The notes under the pieces: generated by a model
Told to the model about the DNA's origin: nothing
Databases searched by the model: none
The model's input: the letters and a program-made list of their open reading frames with translations, nothing else
Part shown: piece by piece, positions 50,747 through 59,410 of the stretch
Layout: every line of letters starts with the position of its first letter
Position numbering within the stretch: position 1 is the stretch's first letter
Source: Pedobacter schmidteae
GTDB lineage: Bacteria > Bacteroidota > Bacteroidia > Sphingobacteriales > Sphingobacteriaceae
Reading direction: 5' to 3'
Length of the DNA: 64,000 nt
Assembly (NCBI RefSeq): GCF_900564155.1
Contig: NZ_LS999839.1
Location: 4,275,097 to 4,339,096, forward strand
Translations under genes and position numbers: made by a program

Positions 50747-52429
50747 ATGATGAAAAAATTATCATTGGTTTTTATAATAGCGGTATTGTGCGGACTACTT
50801 TTTAATTCCTGCAAAAAAGCGGGTGAGGTAGTTCGCAATACCAGCAATGAGCTGGCCGACATATACGGCACAATTGAAGGGATGGGCAGTAGCCGTCTTT
50901 TTGAACCACGATATAGCAGTGCTAAGGATAGTATTTATTTTGACATTCCTTATTATTACCCGGTAAATTCGGACAATGAAGTAGACCTGTCAAAGGTAAT
51001 TTTAAGGTCGGTGGTGCCTGCTGATGCAATGGTTAGCCCTGCACTTGGAACCGTACAGGATGTTTCTAAGCCCTTTAAACTGACCATTACCTCCGGATCA
51101 GGCGAGGTAAAGTCCTTTATCGTAGTTTGCAAAAAAGTAGGCGATGTATCCATCACCAAAGCCAAGGTACAGTATCAGGCAGGGGCCTCAACTCAGGAAG
51201 TGGAAGCCGTGATTAAGGGCAATGAGGTGCTGTTTTATATTCTGCCGGGCACCAATCTGTCGGCAGCAACACTCAATCTTGAAATCAACAGCCATTCTAC
51301 CAGTTCTATAGTTAGTGGATCCGTTATCAACCTTTCACAAAATATTCCATTAACCATAAAAGGGGTAGATGGTTTGCTGAAAACCTATATCCTTAAAGCG
51401 GCCGAGCCCGTTAAACTGGATTACGGAGTGGGAATTAACCGAAGGTTGTGGACCAAAACCGCTGCCGACCTTGGCTTTACAGCCAATATGGAGACATCTA
51501 TTGCCGTATCGGGTGATTATCTGATATCGGTGGTACGTACCAATCCTGCAGTATACCGGGTGTTTAACCGAAATACAGGGGCTTTTGTCAAAAATATGGC
51601 CCTTCCTTTCAGTGCACTATCGATGCAGGTAGTCAACGATTCGGAAGGTAATCTTTTGGGATCTACTTATGCCGGTAAAAATGGTAAGTTCCTGGTGTAT
51701 AAATGGAGTGATATTGACGCCACTCCGGTTAAACTGATCGATTGGACCAACAATAATCCGGCAGCAATAACCGGAGATGGAGGCGTAGGCCGAAGACTGA
51801 ATATCTATGGAAATGTAAATACCAACGCGGTATTGATGACAACAGGCGGACAATCGTCAATTGTTTATAAATGGAGAATTCAAAATGGCACACTGGTAAG
51901 CAATACGCCTGAAGTGATTACCTATAAGTCGGTTACCGGAGGTGCCGCCAGCTTTATGGGCTTCAACGCCGATGCGCAACCGACCTCTACAGATGCAAAT
52001 ACAGACTACTTCATCAATTATCAGTTTGAAATCGGATTGGTTAATGGGGTTAGCCATGAGCGGACTATAGGTTTTGCCAACGAAACTGCCGTCTTTGGAT
52101 TGTTCCATTTTGCCACCGATTACATTGTATTTAACAATGCTAAATACCTGGCCATACAAAAACTGGTTAAGACTTATAGCTATAACAATGCTGTGCTGGG
52201 GCTTTTTGATGTAACCGAAAATTCAAAAATCAATTTATCAGCTGCTGACCCAAGGTACCCGACTTTTAACATCTACAATTCGGAAGAGTTTTTGGGCGCT
52301 ACCGCAAACGCTAATGGAACCGGAGATGTGTGTATTGGGCTTTCGGCCGATAAAGAACGTATGCAAGTGTACATGCTGCTCACCAACGGTGGTATACTGG
52401 CACATGAGTTTACTAAATACGCTCCTTAA
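50747..52429 (+). CDS. DUF5018 surface lipoprotein
   Basis: A 560-residue lipoprotein; the start at 50747 (MMKKLSLVFIIAVLCGLLFNSC) gives the lipobox FNSC, and the ATG at 50750 is an equal choice. Residues about 30-240 hold Ig-like repeats of DUF5018 type (SIYFDIPYYYPVNSDNEVDLSKVILRSVVPADAMVSP; SGEVKSFIVVCKK). The rest is a beta-propeller-like part (ISVVRTNPAVYRVFNRNTGAFVKNMALP; EGNLLGSTYAGKNGKFLVYKW). It probably binds the ligand at the surface between SusCD and the glycosidase-like enzyme. No catalytic motif seen. Confidence 0.75.
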   Translation: MMKKLSLVFIIAVLCGLLFNSCKKAGEVVRNTSNELADIYGTIEGMGSSRLFEPRYSSAKDSIYFDIPYYYPVNSDNEVDLSKVILRSVVPADAMVSPALGTVQDVSKPFKLTITSGSGEVKSFIVVCKKVGDVSITKAKVQYQAGASTQEVEAVIKGNEVLFYILPGTNLSAATLNLEINSHSTSSIVSGSVINLSQNIPLTIKGVDGLLKTYILKAAEPVKLDYGVGINRRLWTKTAADLGFTANMETSIAVSGDYLISVVRTNPAVYRVFNRNTGAFVKNMALPFSALSMQVVNDSEGNLLGSTYAGKNGKFLVYKWSDIDATPVKLIDWTNNNPAAITGDGGVGRRLNIYGNVNTNAVLMTTGGQSSIVYKWRIQNGTLVSNTPEVITYKSVTGGAASFMGFNADAQPTSTDANTDYFINYQFEIGLVNGVSHERTIGFANETAVFGLFHFATDYIVFNNAKYLAIQKLVKTYSYNNAVLGLFDVTENSKINLSAADPRYPTFNIYNSEEFLGATANANGTGDVCIGLSADKERMQVYMLLTNGGILAHEFTKYAP

Positions 52430-52439
52430 TAAATATCCT

Positions 52440-52468
52440 GCGGCCTGTTACGCTTAATAACGGGCCGC
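52440..52468 (+). terminator. hairpin between DUF5018 and glycosidase-like genes
   Basis: Arms GCGGCCTGTTA/TAACGGGCCGC, 11 bp with one G-T pair, loop CGCTTAA. No T-run follows. It may protect the upstream mRNA end or reduce expression of the last gene. Confidence 0.5.
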
Positions 52469-52497
52469 TATTGATCATCAATTTAAAATTAAATCTC

Positions 52498-53901
52498 ATG
52501 AAAAAGATTATTTATCAAATATGCGCATGGTCGGCAATCCTGATGCTGGGGCTTGCCGCCTGCAAAAAGTCGAACGTAAGAAAGGGTGACTTGCCGGATG
52601 AGACGACAACGATACAGCCCGATACCATGCGAAGGAATGAAGCCATTGCATGGGTAGATGCCCGTTCGAATGTTTTTGGTACTTATGGTCGCTTCAGTGA
52701 TACCGCTAAAATCAGAAGAACACTGGATACCCTTAAAGATGTTGGGGTAACTGGCCTGGTGCTCGATGTGAAGGGCTCAAATGGTTATACCATGTATCCA
52801 AGTAATTATTCGACACAGGTAACCAGTCAGGATGGAAAAACATTTACCCCTGGTGTAGATTATGTGGGCTTTATGATTGCAGAGGCCAGAAAGAGGAACA
52901 TGAAAATCTATGCTTCGATTGTAACTTTTGTGGAAGGCTCGGCCGGAAAAGGAAAAGTTTATGAGGATGCCCTTTGGCGGGAGCAGTACCAGTCTATTGT
53001 ATGTGATGAAACAGGCAAAAGAGTGCCTATTGTATCAACCGGAAAAAATGGTTTTGTGAATCCGGCTATACCGGCAGTTCAGGAACGCGCACTTAACATT
53101 GTGAAAGAGATTATTGGAAAATATGAAATTGATGGTTTGTTGCTTGACTATGCCCGTTACACCGACATCAATGCCGATTTTTCGGATTACAGCAAAAATG
53201 ATTTTATCAAATTTCTGGAAGAAAAATATGGCGATACCCAGGCTAAGAGAATGGATTTTCCGGCGGATATTGTGAAGACATGGAAAATTGTAAGCGGCGT
53301 GGTAACGCCTAATGCTACCGGTAAATATTATAAACGCTGGCTGCTGTACCGTGCTACTGTAATCCATAACTTTTTTGTAAAAGCCAGGGCAGCAGTAAAA
53401 AGCGTAAAGCCCAACCTGAAGTTTGGCGTATATGTGGGCGCATGGTACACCACCTATTACTCGGTGGGCGTAAACTGGGCAAGTCAGGATTATGATCCCT
53501 TTAATGACAACGAACTTCGTTTTGACTGGTCGTATCCGGATTATAACAAAACAGGCTATGCGGAGCAGTTGGATGTGCTGATGACCGGTAACTATTTTAC
53601 CCAGTTGATGCTGGCCGACAACCCTGCCACAGCTGGTCTGGCTTATCACTGGTGGAGTGTAGAAGGCTCTATAAAAGGTGCAAAGTACATCACCCGTAAT
53701 AAAATGCCACTGTATGGAAGTATTGATATGGGCAATGTGGACTGGCCAAACCAAAAGGCCATTAGCAACACCATCAAATACATTAGAGCCAATGCATCGG
53801 GAGGTGTAATGTTGTTTGATGTGGTGCACGTGTATGCGCCACAATATAATCGGCTTAAACAGCCTTTGTGGGAAGCCCTGAGGGAGGGACTGAAAAAATA
53901 G
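52498..53901 (+). CDS. GHL10/DUF187-like glycosidase-type lipoprotein
   Basis: A 467-residue lipoprotein (start 52498, lipobox LAAC then KKSN). The body fits the family of glycosidase-like TIM barrels near PF02638: TGLVLDVKGSNGYTMYPSNY, then KIYASIVTFVEG, then YEIDGLLLDYARYTDINADFSDYSKNDFIKFLEEKYG with the acid in LLLDYARY, FGVYVGAWYTTYYSVGVNW and SYPDYNKTGYAEQLDVLMTGNYF. Proteins of this group act on glycans, but the substrate is not clear. It is the only probable glycan-cleaving enzyme in the four SusCD loci, and closes this one. Confidence 0.8.
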   Translation: MKKIIYQICAWSAILMLGLAACKKSNVRKGDLPDETTTIQPDTMRRNEAIAWVDARSNVFGTYGRFSDTAKIRRTLDTLKDVGVTGLVLDVKGSNGYTMYPSNYSTQVTSQDGKTFTPGVDYVGFMIAEARKRNMKIYASIVTFVEGSAGKGKVYEDALWREQYQSIVCDETGKRVPIVSTGKNGFVNPAIPAVQERALNIVKEIIGKYEIDGLLLDYARYTDINADFSDYSKNDFIKFLEEKYGDTQAKRMDFPADIVKTWKIVSGVVTPNATGKYYKRWLLYRATVIHNFFVKARAAVKSVKPNLKFGVYVGAWYTTYYSVGVNWASQDYDPFNDNELRFDWSYPDYNKTGYAEQLDVLMTGNYFTQLMLADNPATAGLAYHWWSVEGSIKGAKYITRNKMPLYGSIDMGNVDWPNQKAISNTIKYIRANASGGVMLFDVVHVYAPQYNRLKQPLWEALREGLKK

Positions 53902-53918
53902 TGAGTCAGGTGTGAATA

Positions 53919-53952
53919 GGATCGGAGCGGAGTCCCGCCCGCTCCATCCTTT
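53919..53952 (+). terminator. intrinsic terminator of the sigma-to-glycosidase locus
   Basis: Arms GGAT(c)GGAGCGG/CCGCTCCATCC with one bulged C, then TTTAATTT. It lies 18 bp past the stop at 53901. Confidence 0.65.
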
Positions 53953-54042
53953 AATTTGCGTCAGTATAATGTTCTTTTCATAGCCCAGGCCTATAAACTA
54001 TGGGTAAATCTTAGTATTTTGCAACTAAGCCTTGTAAAACAC

Positions 54043-54657
54043 ATGAAAAGCCTTTGTCTTAAATACCTTTTGTGCTGCACGATCACTTTTTCCATGTCCC
54101 TGCCATTGGACTTACATGCGCAGTCTAAATTACAACAACTGGACGATCAGATCCTGATCAACCTGGCAGAAACCCGTACACCGGAAAAAACAAATTTCTT
54201 TCTTTTTCTGTCGAAGCACAACGATGTGGTAAATATTGGCGTGCCGGTGGGGCTACTGGCCGGCGGCATCATTGCCAACGACAAGCAAATGCGCCAGAAT
54301 GCCCTTTATGTGGCCAGCAGCTCGGCAGTGAACGCACTGGTGACCATGCTGATGAAAAAGGTGGTAAAGCGGCCCAGACCATTTTTGGCGAATGTAAAAA
54401 TCAAAGCCGTTTATCAGCCTTCTTATTATTCATTCCCATCGGGTCATACTTCCACTTCCTTTACAACAGCTACAGCGCTTTCTCAGGCTTATCCAAAATG
54501 GTATGTGATTGTACCTTCTTATTTATGGGCCGGCTCTGTGAGCTTTTCGCGTCTGTACCTTGGCGTTCATTATCCTACAGATGTGGCGGCGGGTGCTGTA
54601 CTAGGCACAGGAACGGCTTTTTCCTTACGTTCTTTACGCGGAGAAAGTGGAGAGTAA
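54043..54657 (+). CDS. PAP2-type phosphatase, exported
   Basis: A 204-residue protein. The start at 54043 (MKSLCLKYLLCCTITFSMSLPLDLHAQ) gives a signal peptide; the frame also extends upstream to a TTG at 53956. The PAP2 motifs are all there: KKVVKRPRPF (motif 1), YSFPSGHTSTSF (motif 2, histidine) and SRLYLGVHYPTDVAAG (motif 3, histidine and aspartate). It would remove phosphate from lipid-linked or small phosphates, such as undecaprenyl diphosphate. No neighbour-based hint to the substrate. Confidence 0.87.
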   Translation: MKSLCLKYLLCCTITFSMSLPLDLHAQSKLQQLDDQILINLAETRTPEKTNFFLFLSKHNDVVNIGVPVGLLAGGIIANDKQMRQNALYVASSSAVNALVTMLMKKVVKRPRPFLANVKIKAVYQPSYYSFPSGHTSTSFTTATALSQAYPKWYVIVPSYLWAGSVSFSRLYLGVHYPTDVAAGAVLGTGTAFSLRSLRGESGE

Positions 54658-54679
54658 GGTAGGTTTAAGCTAAAAAACT

Positions 54680-54688
54680 TACCTTCGC
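54680..54688 (+). promoter_or_regulatory. promoter -7 element for the dGTPase gene
   Basis: TACCTTCGC is a TAnnTTCG variant of the consensus, 32 bp before the ATG at 54720. No -33 match. Confidence 0.4.
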
Positions 54689-54719
54689 GATGAATTTATA
54701 ACGAATAGCACAAAAAAGT

Positions 54720-56063
54720 ATGATCTGGGAAAAATTATTGTCGTCCAAGCGTTGGGGAAATGAAGCGCGTTTTGTTGGGAATCAGAAAGAATCGAGGTCT
54801 GAGTTTCAGCGTGATTACGACAGGATTATCTTTTCTTCTCCTTTTAGAAGGTTGCAGAATAAAACCCAGGTATTTCCGCTTCCGGGAAGTATTTTTGTGC
54901 ACAACCGTTTAACGCATAGTCTGGAAGTAGCCAGTGTGGGCCGCTCATTGGGTACTATCTTTTACAATAAAATCAAGAATGAATCTGCAGATATAGACGA
55001 TACCTGTCCTTTGCTTTGTGAAGTTGGCAATATCGTAGCTTCGGCCTGTCTGGCACATGACTTAGGTAATCCGGCTTTCGGTCATTCAGGTGAATCGGCC
55101 ATTTCCCATTATTTTACAACCGGTGAAGGACGTATTTACAAAGACCAGGTAACAGCTGCCCAATGGGAAGATTTGATTCATTTTGAAGGTAATGCAAATG
55201 CCTTGCGTATTTTAACCCACCCCTTTGCCGGAAAAGGTACGGGTGGCTTCGCCCTAACTTATGCTACGCTGGCTGCCATTGCAAAATATCCTTGTGCATC
55301 GCTGGCTGGTCACAATAAGCAACATATTTTTACAAAAAAATACGGCTTCTTTCAGTCCGAACAAAGTGGCTTTGAAAAAATTGCCAAAGAGATGGATTTG
55401 ATCAAGGTTCAGGATTCACCATTGATCTATAAAAGACATCCGCTGGTTTACCTGGTGGAGGCTGCCGATGACATTTGTTATAACATCATCGACCTGGAGG
55501 ATGCCCATCGTTTAAAAATTCTTTCGTACAAAGAAGTAGAGACCTTGTTGTTGCCTTTATGTAATGATGAACGGATGGAAGCACGTTTGACCGAAATTGA
55601 TGATGATGATGCAAAAATCACCCTCATGCGGGCAAAATCAATTAGCACCCTCATAGGTCAGTGTTCTGAAGTATTTTACAAAAAACAGGAGGCCATTCTG
55701 GCTGGCGACTTCAATCAAAGCCTGATGGATGGCATTGACGAACCTTTTCTTTCTGTAATGAAGGAAATCGAAAGTATCTCTATTAAAAAGATTTACAATT
55801 ATTCATCTGTAGTACAAATTGAGGTAGCGGGCTATCAGGTAATGGGTGGTTTGCTGGAAGAATTTATTCCTGCATATTTGCTAAATCAATCAAAATATCA
55901 TAAAAAACTGGTGGAATTGATCCCTAAACAGTTTTTAACGCAACAAACGGATGCATATACCAAAATTCAATGCGTATTGGATTTTGTGTCGGGCATGACA
56001 GATATCTACGCGGTAGAACTGTTCAGAAAGATCAAGGGAATATCCTTCCCGTCGATGAGCTAA
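54720..56063 (+). CDS. dgt: deoxyguanosinetriphosphate triphosphohydrolase
   Basis: A 447-residue HD-domain dNTPase. The metal site is HSLEVASVGRSLG and ACLAHDLGNPAFGHSGE, with the H...HD pattern and a further aspartate in LVEAADDICYNIIDLEDAHR. The N-terminus SKRWGNEARF and the FSSPFRRLQNKTQVFPLPG segment match the dGTPase group. It turns dGTP into deoxyguanosine and triphosphate and helps hold dNTP pools. It is not in an operon with its neighbours. Confidence 0.93.
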   Translation: MIWEKLLSSKRWGNEARFVGNQKESRSEFQRDYDRIIFSSPFRRLQNKTQVFPLPGSIFVHNRLTHSLEVASVGRSLGTIFYNKIKNESADIDDTCPLLCEVGNIVASACLAHDLGNPAFGHSGESAISHYFTTGEGRIYKDQVTAAQWEDLIHFEGNANALRILTHPFAGKGTGGFALTYATLAAIAKYPCASLAGHNKQHIFTKKYGFFQSEQSGFEKIAKEMDLIKVQDSPLIYKRHPLVYLVEAADDICYNIIDLEDAHRLKILSYKEVETLLLPLCNDERMEARLTEIDDDDAKITLMRAKSISTLIGQCSEVFYKKQEAILAGDFNQSLMDGIDEPFLSVMKEIESISIKKIYNYSSVVQIEVAGYQVMGGLLEEFIPAYLLNQSKYHKKLVELIPKQFLTQQTDAYTKIQCVLDFVSGMTDIYAVELFRKIKGISFPSMS

Positions 56064-56104
56064 CCGGACAATCATAAAAATGCCATATCAATAACATGTT
56101 TGGC

Positions 56105-56143
56105 TAAGATTAAATCTTAAATTCATTTAACTTTCTACTTTTG
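56105..56143 (+). promoter_or_regulatory. pepD promoter with a palindrome upstream
   Basis: TACTTTTG at 56136-56143 fits the -7 consensus, 26 bp before the ATG at 56170. TAAGATT-A-AATCTTA (56105-56119) is a perfect inverted repeat over the -33 region, a possible operator. Confidence 0.5.
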
Positions 56144-56169
56144 TGCTTGCATCAATTAGAAAAGCAATA

Positions 56170-57624
56170 ATGGAAGTAGAAAACTTAGTACCCACTGAAC
56201 TTTGGAATAATTTTGCAGCATTAAACGCTGTTCCCCGCGCATCAAAAAAAGAAGAACGGGTGATCGATTTTATGCTTGCTTTTGGGAAACGCCTGAAGCT
56301 GGAAACAATTAGAGATCATGTAGGTAATGTTGTGATCAAGAAACCAGCCACTGAAGGCATGGAGAACAGGCAAACAGTAGTGCTACAGTCGCACCTGGAT
56401 ATGGTGCACCAGAAAAATAGCGATAGCGACTTTGATTTTGACCGTCAGGGCATAGAAATGTATGTGGATGGAGATTGGGTAAAAGCAAGAGGGACCACAC
56501 TTGGGGCAGACAATGGTATTGGCGTTGCCACGATTATGAGTATTTTGGCGGCCGACAACCTGGTGCACCCTGCATTGGAAGCTTTGTTTACCATTGATGA
56601 AGAAACCGGTATGACGGGTGCAAAACAGCTTGATCCTTCCAATTTATCAGGCACCATTTTATTAAATCTCGATACAGAAGAAGACAATGAACTCACCATC
56701 GGCTGTGCCGGAGGAATAGACACCACTACGGTATACCACTACAAACAACAACGCATTGCCAATGATAGTGCAGCTTTTAAAGTAAGTATAAAAGGCCTGA
56801 AAGGCGGGCATTCGGGCATGGATATTCATAAGGGAAGAGCAAATGCCAATAAGCTGATTAACCGTTTGCTTTATAATGGAAATAAGGTGTTAGACTTACA
56901 GCTGAGCAGCCTTGAAGGTGGCAGCTTAAGAAATGCCATTCCGCGTGAAGCCAATGCTGTTGTGGCTGTTGCCCGTACACAGAAAGCCGCTTTTCTGTCT
57001 TTTATCAACGATTTTTCGGAATTGATTAAAGCAGAATATCAGTCTATAGAACCCGGCCTGAGCATTGAAGCTATCGAAACTGAGTTGCCACAGGAGATTT
57101 TAGATAAAAACGATTTTCATAAAATTGTAAACGCAATTTATGCGGTTCCAAATGGAGTTTTCAGGATGAGTCCGGATATCCCTGATCTTGTTGAAGCTTC
57201 CTCTAACCTGGCAAAAGTAATTGTTAAAGATGGAGAGTTCATCACCCTGTCTTTACAAAGAAGCAGTGTAGAAAGCACCAAAGAAGATGTGGCAATTGCT
57301 GTGGGCGCTGCCTTTGAAAACATGGGAAGTACTGTAACCACAAGTGGTGATTATCCAGGGTGGAAGCCGGATGCAGATTCGGAAATTCTGGCTTTAATGA
57401 CACAGCTTTATAAAGTAAACTTTAATGCCGAGCCCAATGTAAATGCTTGTCATGCCGGACTGGAATGTGGTATACTTGGCGCACATTTACCTGGAATGGA
57501 CATGATTTCGTTTGGCCCAACCATTCATGGAGCACACTCACCCGACGAATGCGTGCAGATCTCATCTGTGAATAAATTCTGGCATTACCTTTTAAATGTA
57601 CTTGAAGAAATCCCAACGCGATAA
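56170..57624 (+). CDS. pepD: aminoacyl-histidine dipeptidase (peptidase D, M20)
   Basis: A 484-residue di-zinc peptidase. The ATG at 56170 is preferred because the longer GTG frame from 56143 begins inside the promoter. Metal ligands are in VLQSHLDMVHQKN (H, with the D of the next strand), LGADNGIGVATIM (bridging D), IDEETGMTGAKQLD (catalytic E and metal E), LNLDTEEDNELTIGCAGG and the C-terminal GPTIHGAHSPDECV (final H). It frees histidine from dipeptides. Family length (about 485) agrees. Confidence 0.93.
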   Translation: MEVENLVPTELWNNFAALNAVPRASKKEERVIDFMLAFGKRLKLETIRDHVGNVVIKKPATEGMENRQTVVLQSHLDMVHQKNSDSDFDFDRQGIEMYVDGDWVKARGTTLGADNGIGVATIMSILAADNLVHPALEALFTIDEETGMTGAKQLDPSNLSGTILLNLDTEEDNELTIGCAGGIDTTTVYHYKQQRIANDSAAFKVSIKGLKGGHSGMDIHKGRANANKLINRLLYNGNKVLDLQLSSLEGGSLRNAIPREANAVVAVARTQKAAFLSFINDFSELIKAEYQSIEPGLSIEAIETELPQEILDKNDFHKIVNAIYAVPNGVFRMSPDIPDLVEASSNLAKVIVKDGEFITLSLQRSSVESTKEDVAIAVGAAFENMGSTVTTSGDYPGWKPDADSEILALMTQLYKVNFNAEPNVNACHAGLECGILGAHLPGMDMISFGPTIHGAHSPDECVQISSVNKFWHYLLNVLEEIPTR

Positions 57625-57696
57625 ATAGCTATTAATTCATCTATTTGCATATATTTATTTTATTTGTAATATCTAATTAAGCTTAATCTCCATACA

Positions 57697-58509
57697 ATGA
57701 ACGAGGAATTTTATCTTCATATCTTCAACAAGCAAAACAGCATTGAGCCTGTTCCTTCCAATCAGGAAATTGCGGAGTGGGCAATGAACCTGATGAATTT
57801 GTTGTATCCCGAACGGTTAACTACACCTGATTATTCGATAAACGAGATCAAACGTTTTTTCTTAAAGCAGGAAAGAGAGCTCGTCAGACTTTTAAATGCC
57901 ACAAAAGCATGCGAGAATTACAATAATGAGCTGACAGCACAATCGTTTTTTGAAGGTATTCCGGAATTGTACAGGAAGATGAACACAGATATTTCGGCCA
58001 TTTTAAGTGGAGATCCGGCGGCAAAAAGTGAATTTGAAATCATCAGAAGCTATCCAGGGTTTCTGGCCATTGCCTTGTACCGGATTGCACATGCCTTACT
58101 AAATGCCAATGTACCATTGATACCCAGAATATTGACCGAGTATGCACATTCCATTACTGGGATAGACATTCATCCGGGGGCAAGGATAGGTGAGTATTTA
58201 TATATAGACCATGGCACCGGATTGGTGATAGGGGAAACCACTGTGATTGGAAATCACGTAAAGATGTATCAGGGCGTAACCCTGGGCGCGCTAAGTGTAG
58301 AAAAATACATGAGCGACACCAAAAGACATCCTACAATTGAGGATCATGTCATTATATACTCAGGGGCCACTATTTTGGGTGGTGAAACCATCATCGGTGC
58401 AAACTCTGTTATTGGTGGAAATGTGTGGCTCACTAAAAGTGTGCCGGCAGGTTCTACGGTATATCATCAATCGTCAGTAAAAGTTATAGAAACAAAAGAC
58501 AACAAGTAA
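57697..58509 (+). CDS. cysE: serine O-acetyltransferase (EpsC/CysE type)
   Basis: A 270-residue protein. The N-terminal helical part precedes a left-handed beta-helix with hexapeptide repeats: GIDIHPGARIGEYLYIDHGTGLVIGETTVIGNHVKMYQGVTLGA holds the catalytic histidines of HPGA and DHGTG. The C-terminus is SVIGGNVWLTKSVPAGSTVY. It acetylates serine to O-acetylserine, the substrate of the cysteine synthase encoded 1 bp downstream, so this is a cysteine biosynthesis pair. Confidence 0.93.
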   Translation: MNEEFYLHIFNKQNSIEPVPSNQEIAEWAMNLMNLLYPERLTTPDYSINEIKRFFLKQERELVRLLNATKACENYNNELTAQSFFEGIPELYRKMNTDISAILSGDPAAKSEFEIIRSYPGFLAIALYRIAHALLNANVPLIPRILTEYAHSITGIDIHPGARIGEYLYIDHGTGLVIGETTVIGNHVKMYQGVTLGALSVEKYMSDTKRHPTIEDHVIIYSGATILGGETIIGANSVIGGNVWLTKSVPAGSTVYHQSSVKVIETKDNK

Positions 58510-58510
58510 A

Positions 58511-59383
58511 ATGGGAAGCATCGTAGATTTTATAGGAAATACCCCTTTAGTAGAACTCGTTAAATTGAATCCAAATCCCAAGGTAAAGTTATTTGCCAAG
58601 CTGGAAGGAAACAACCCGGGCGGTAGCGTAAAGGATAGGGCTGCCTTAAATATGATCCGCAGTGCCATTGAACGGGGCGAAATCAAAAAAGGTACCCGAT
58701 TAATAGAAGCAACGAGTGGAAATACGGGTATTGCCCTGGCTATGATTGCGGGCATTTACAACCTGGAAATTGAATTGGTAATGCCGGCCAGTTCCACCCG
58801 GGAACGTACATTGACAATGGAGGCTTTTGGAGCAAAAGTTACGCTCCTGGAATCTATAGAAGTTTGCCGTGATTATGCAGAAGAACAACGCGATAAAAAT
58901 GGCTATTTTCTATTGGACCAGTTTGCCAATCCCGATAACTACCTGGCGCATTACAAAACTACCGGACCTGAAATATGGCGCGATACGCAACAGCAGATCA
59001 CTCATTTTGTAAGCTCTATGGGTACTACAGGTAGCATTATGGGCAATTCCATGTTTTTGAAAGAACAAAACCCGGCGATACAGATTGTTGGCTGCCAGCC
59101 TACAGAAGAATCTTCGATCCCTGGTATCCGTCGCTGGCCGGAAGCCTATCTTCCTAAAATATTTGATGCCAGCAGGGTAGACCGTGTAATGGATGTATCC
59201 CAGGAAGAGGCTACACTGAAAGCACGTGAACTGGCCAAAGTAGAAGGAGTGTTTGCAGGGATGAGTACGGGTGGTGCTTTAGCTTGTGCTTTAAGGTTGG
59301 CTGAAGAGCTGGAATCGGGACTGATTGTGTTTATTGCCTGCGATAGGGGCGACAGATATTTGAGTAGCAATTTGTTTGGATAG
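58511..59383 (+). CDS. cysM: cysteine synthase (CysM/CysK type)
   Basis: A 290-residue PLP enzyme. The PLP lysine is K41 in PGGSVKDRAAL. The phosphate loop is EATSGNTGIALA and the second is SSMGTTGSIMG, with GMSTGGAL near the end. The 290-residue length and short C-terminus point to the CysM branch rather than CysK. It makes cysteine from O-acetylserine and sulfide or thiosulfate. One base separates it from the acetyltransferase gene, so they are translated from one mRNA. Confidence 0.9.
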   Translation: MGSIVDFIGNTPLVELVKLNPNPKVKLFAKLEGNNPGGSVKDRAALNMIRSAIERGEIKKGTRLIEATSGNTGIALAMIAGIYNLEIELVMPASSTRERTLTMEAFGAKVTLLESIEVCRDYAEEQRDKNGYFLLDQFANPDNYLAHYKTTGPEIWRDTQQQITHFVSSMGTTGSIMGNSMFLKEQNPAIQIVGCQPTEESSIPGIRRWPEAYLPKIFDASRVDRVMDVSQEEATLKARELAKVEGVFAGMSTGGALACALRLAEELESGLIVFIACDRGDRYLSSNLFG

Positions 59384-59402
59384 GCTTAATGTGTTATTTT
59401 TG
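59371..59402 (+). promoter_or_regulatory. promoter for the EnvC-like gene
   Basis: TTTG (59371-59374), 20 bp, then TATTTTTG (59395-59402), close to the ATG at 59411. It lies over the last codons of cysM. Confidence 0.55.
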
Positions 59403-59410
59403 ATTACACA

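Noticed and set aside
53956..54042. N-terminal extension of the PAP2 phosphatase
   Set aside because: It needs a TTG start and places 29 extra residues before a good signal peptide; the ATG at 54043 is better.
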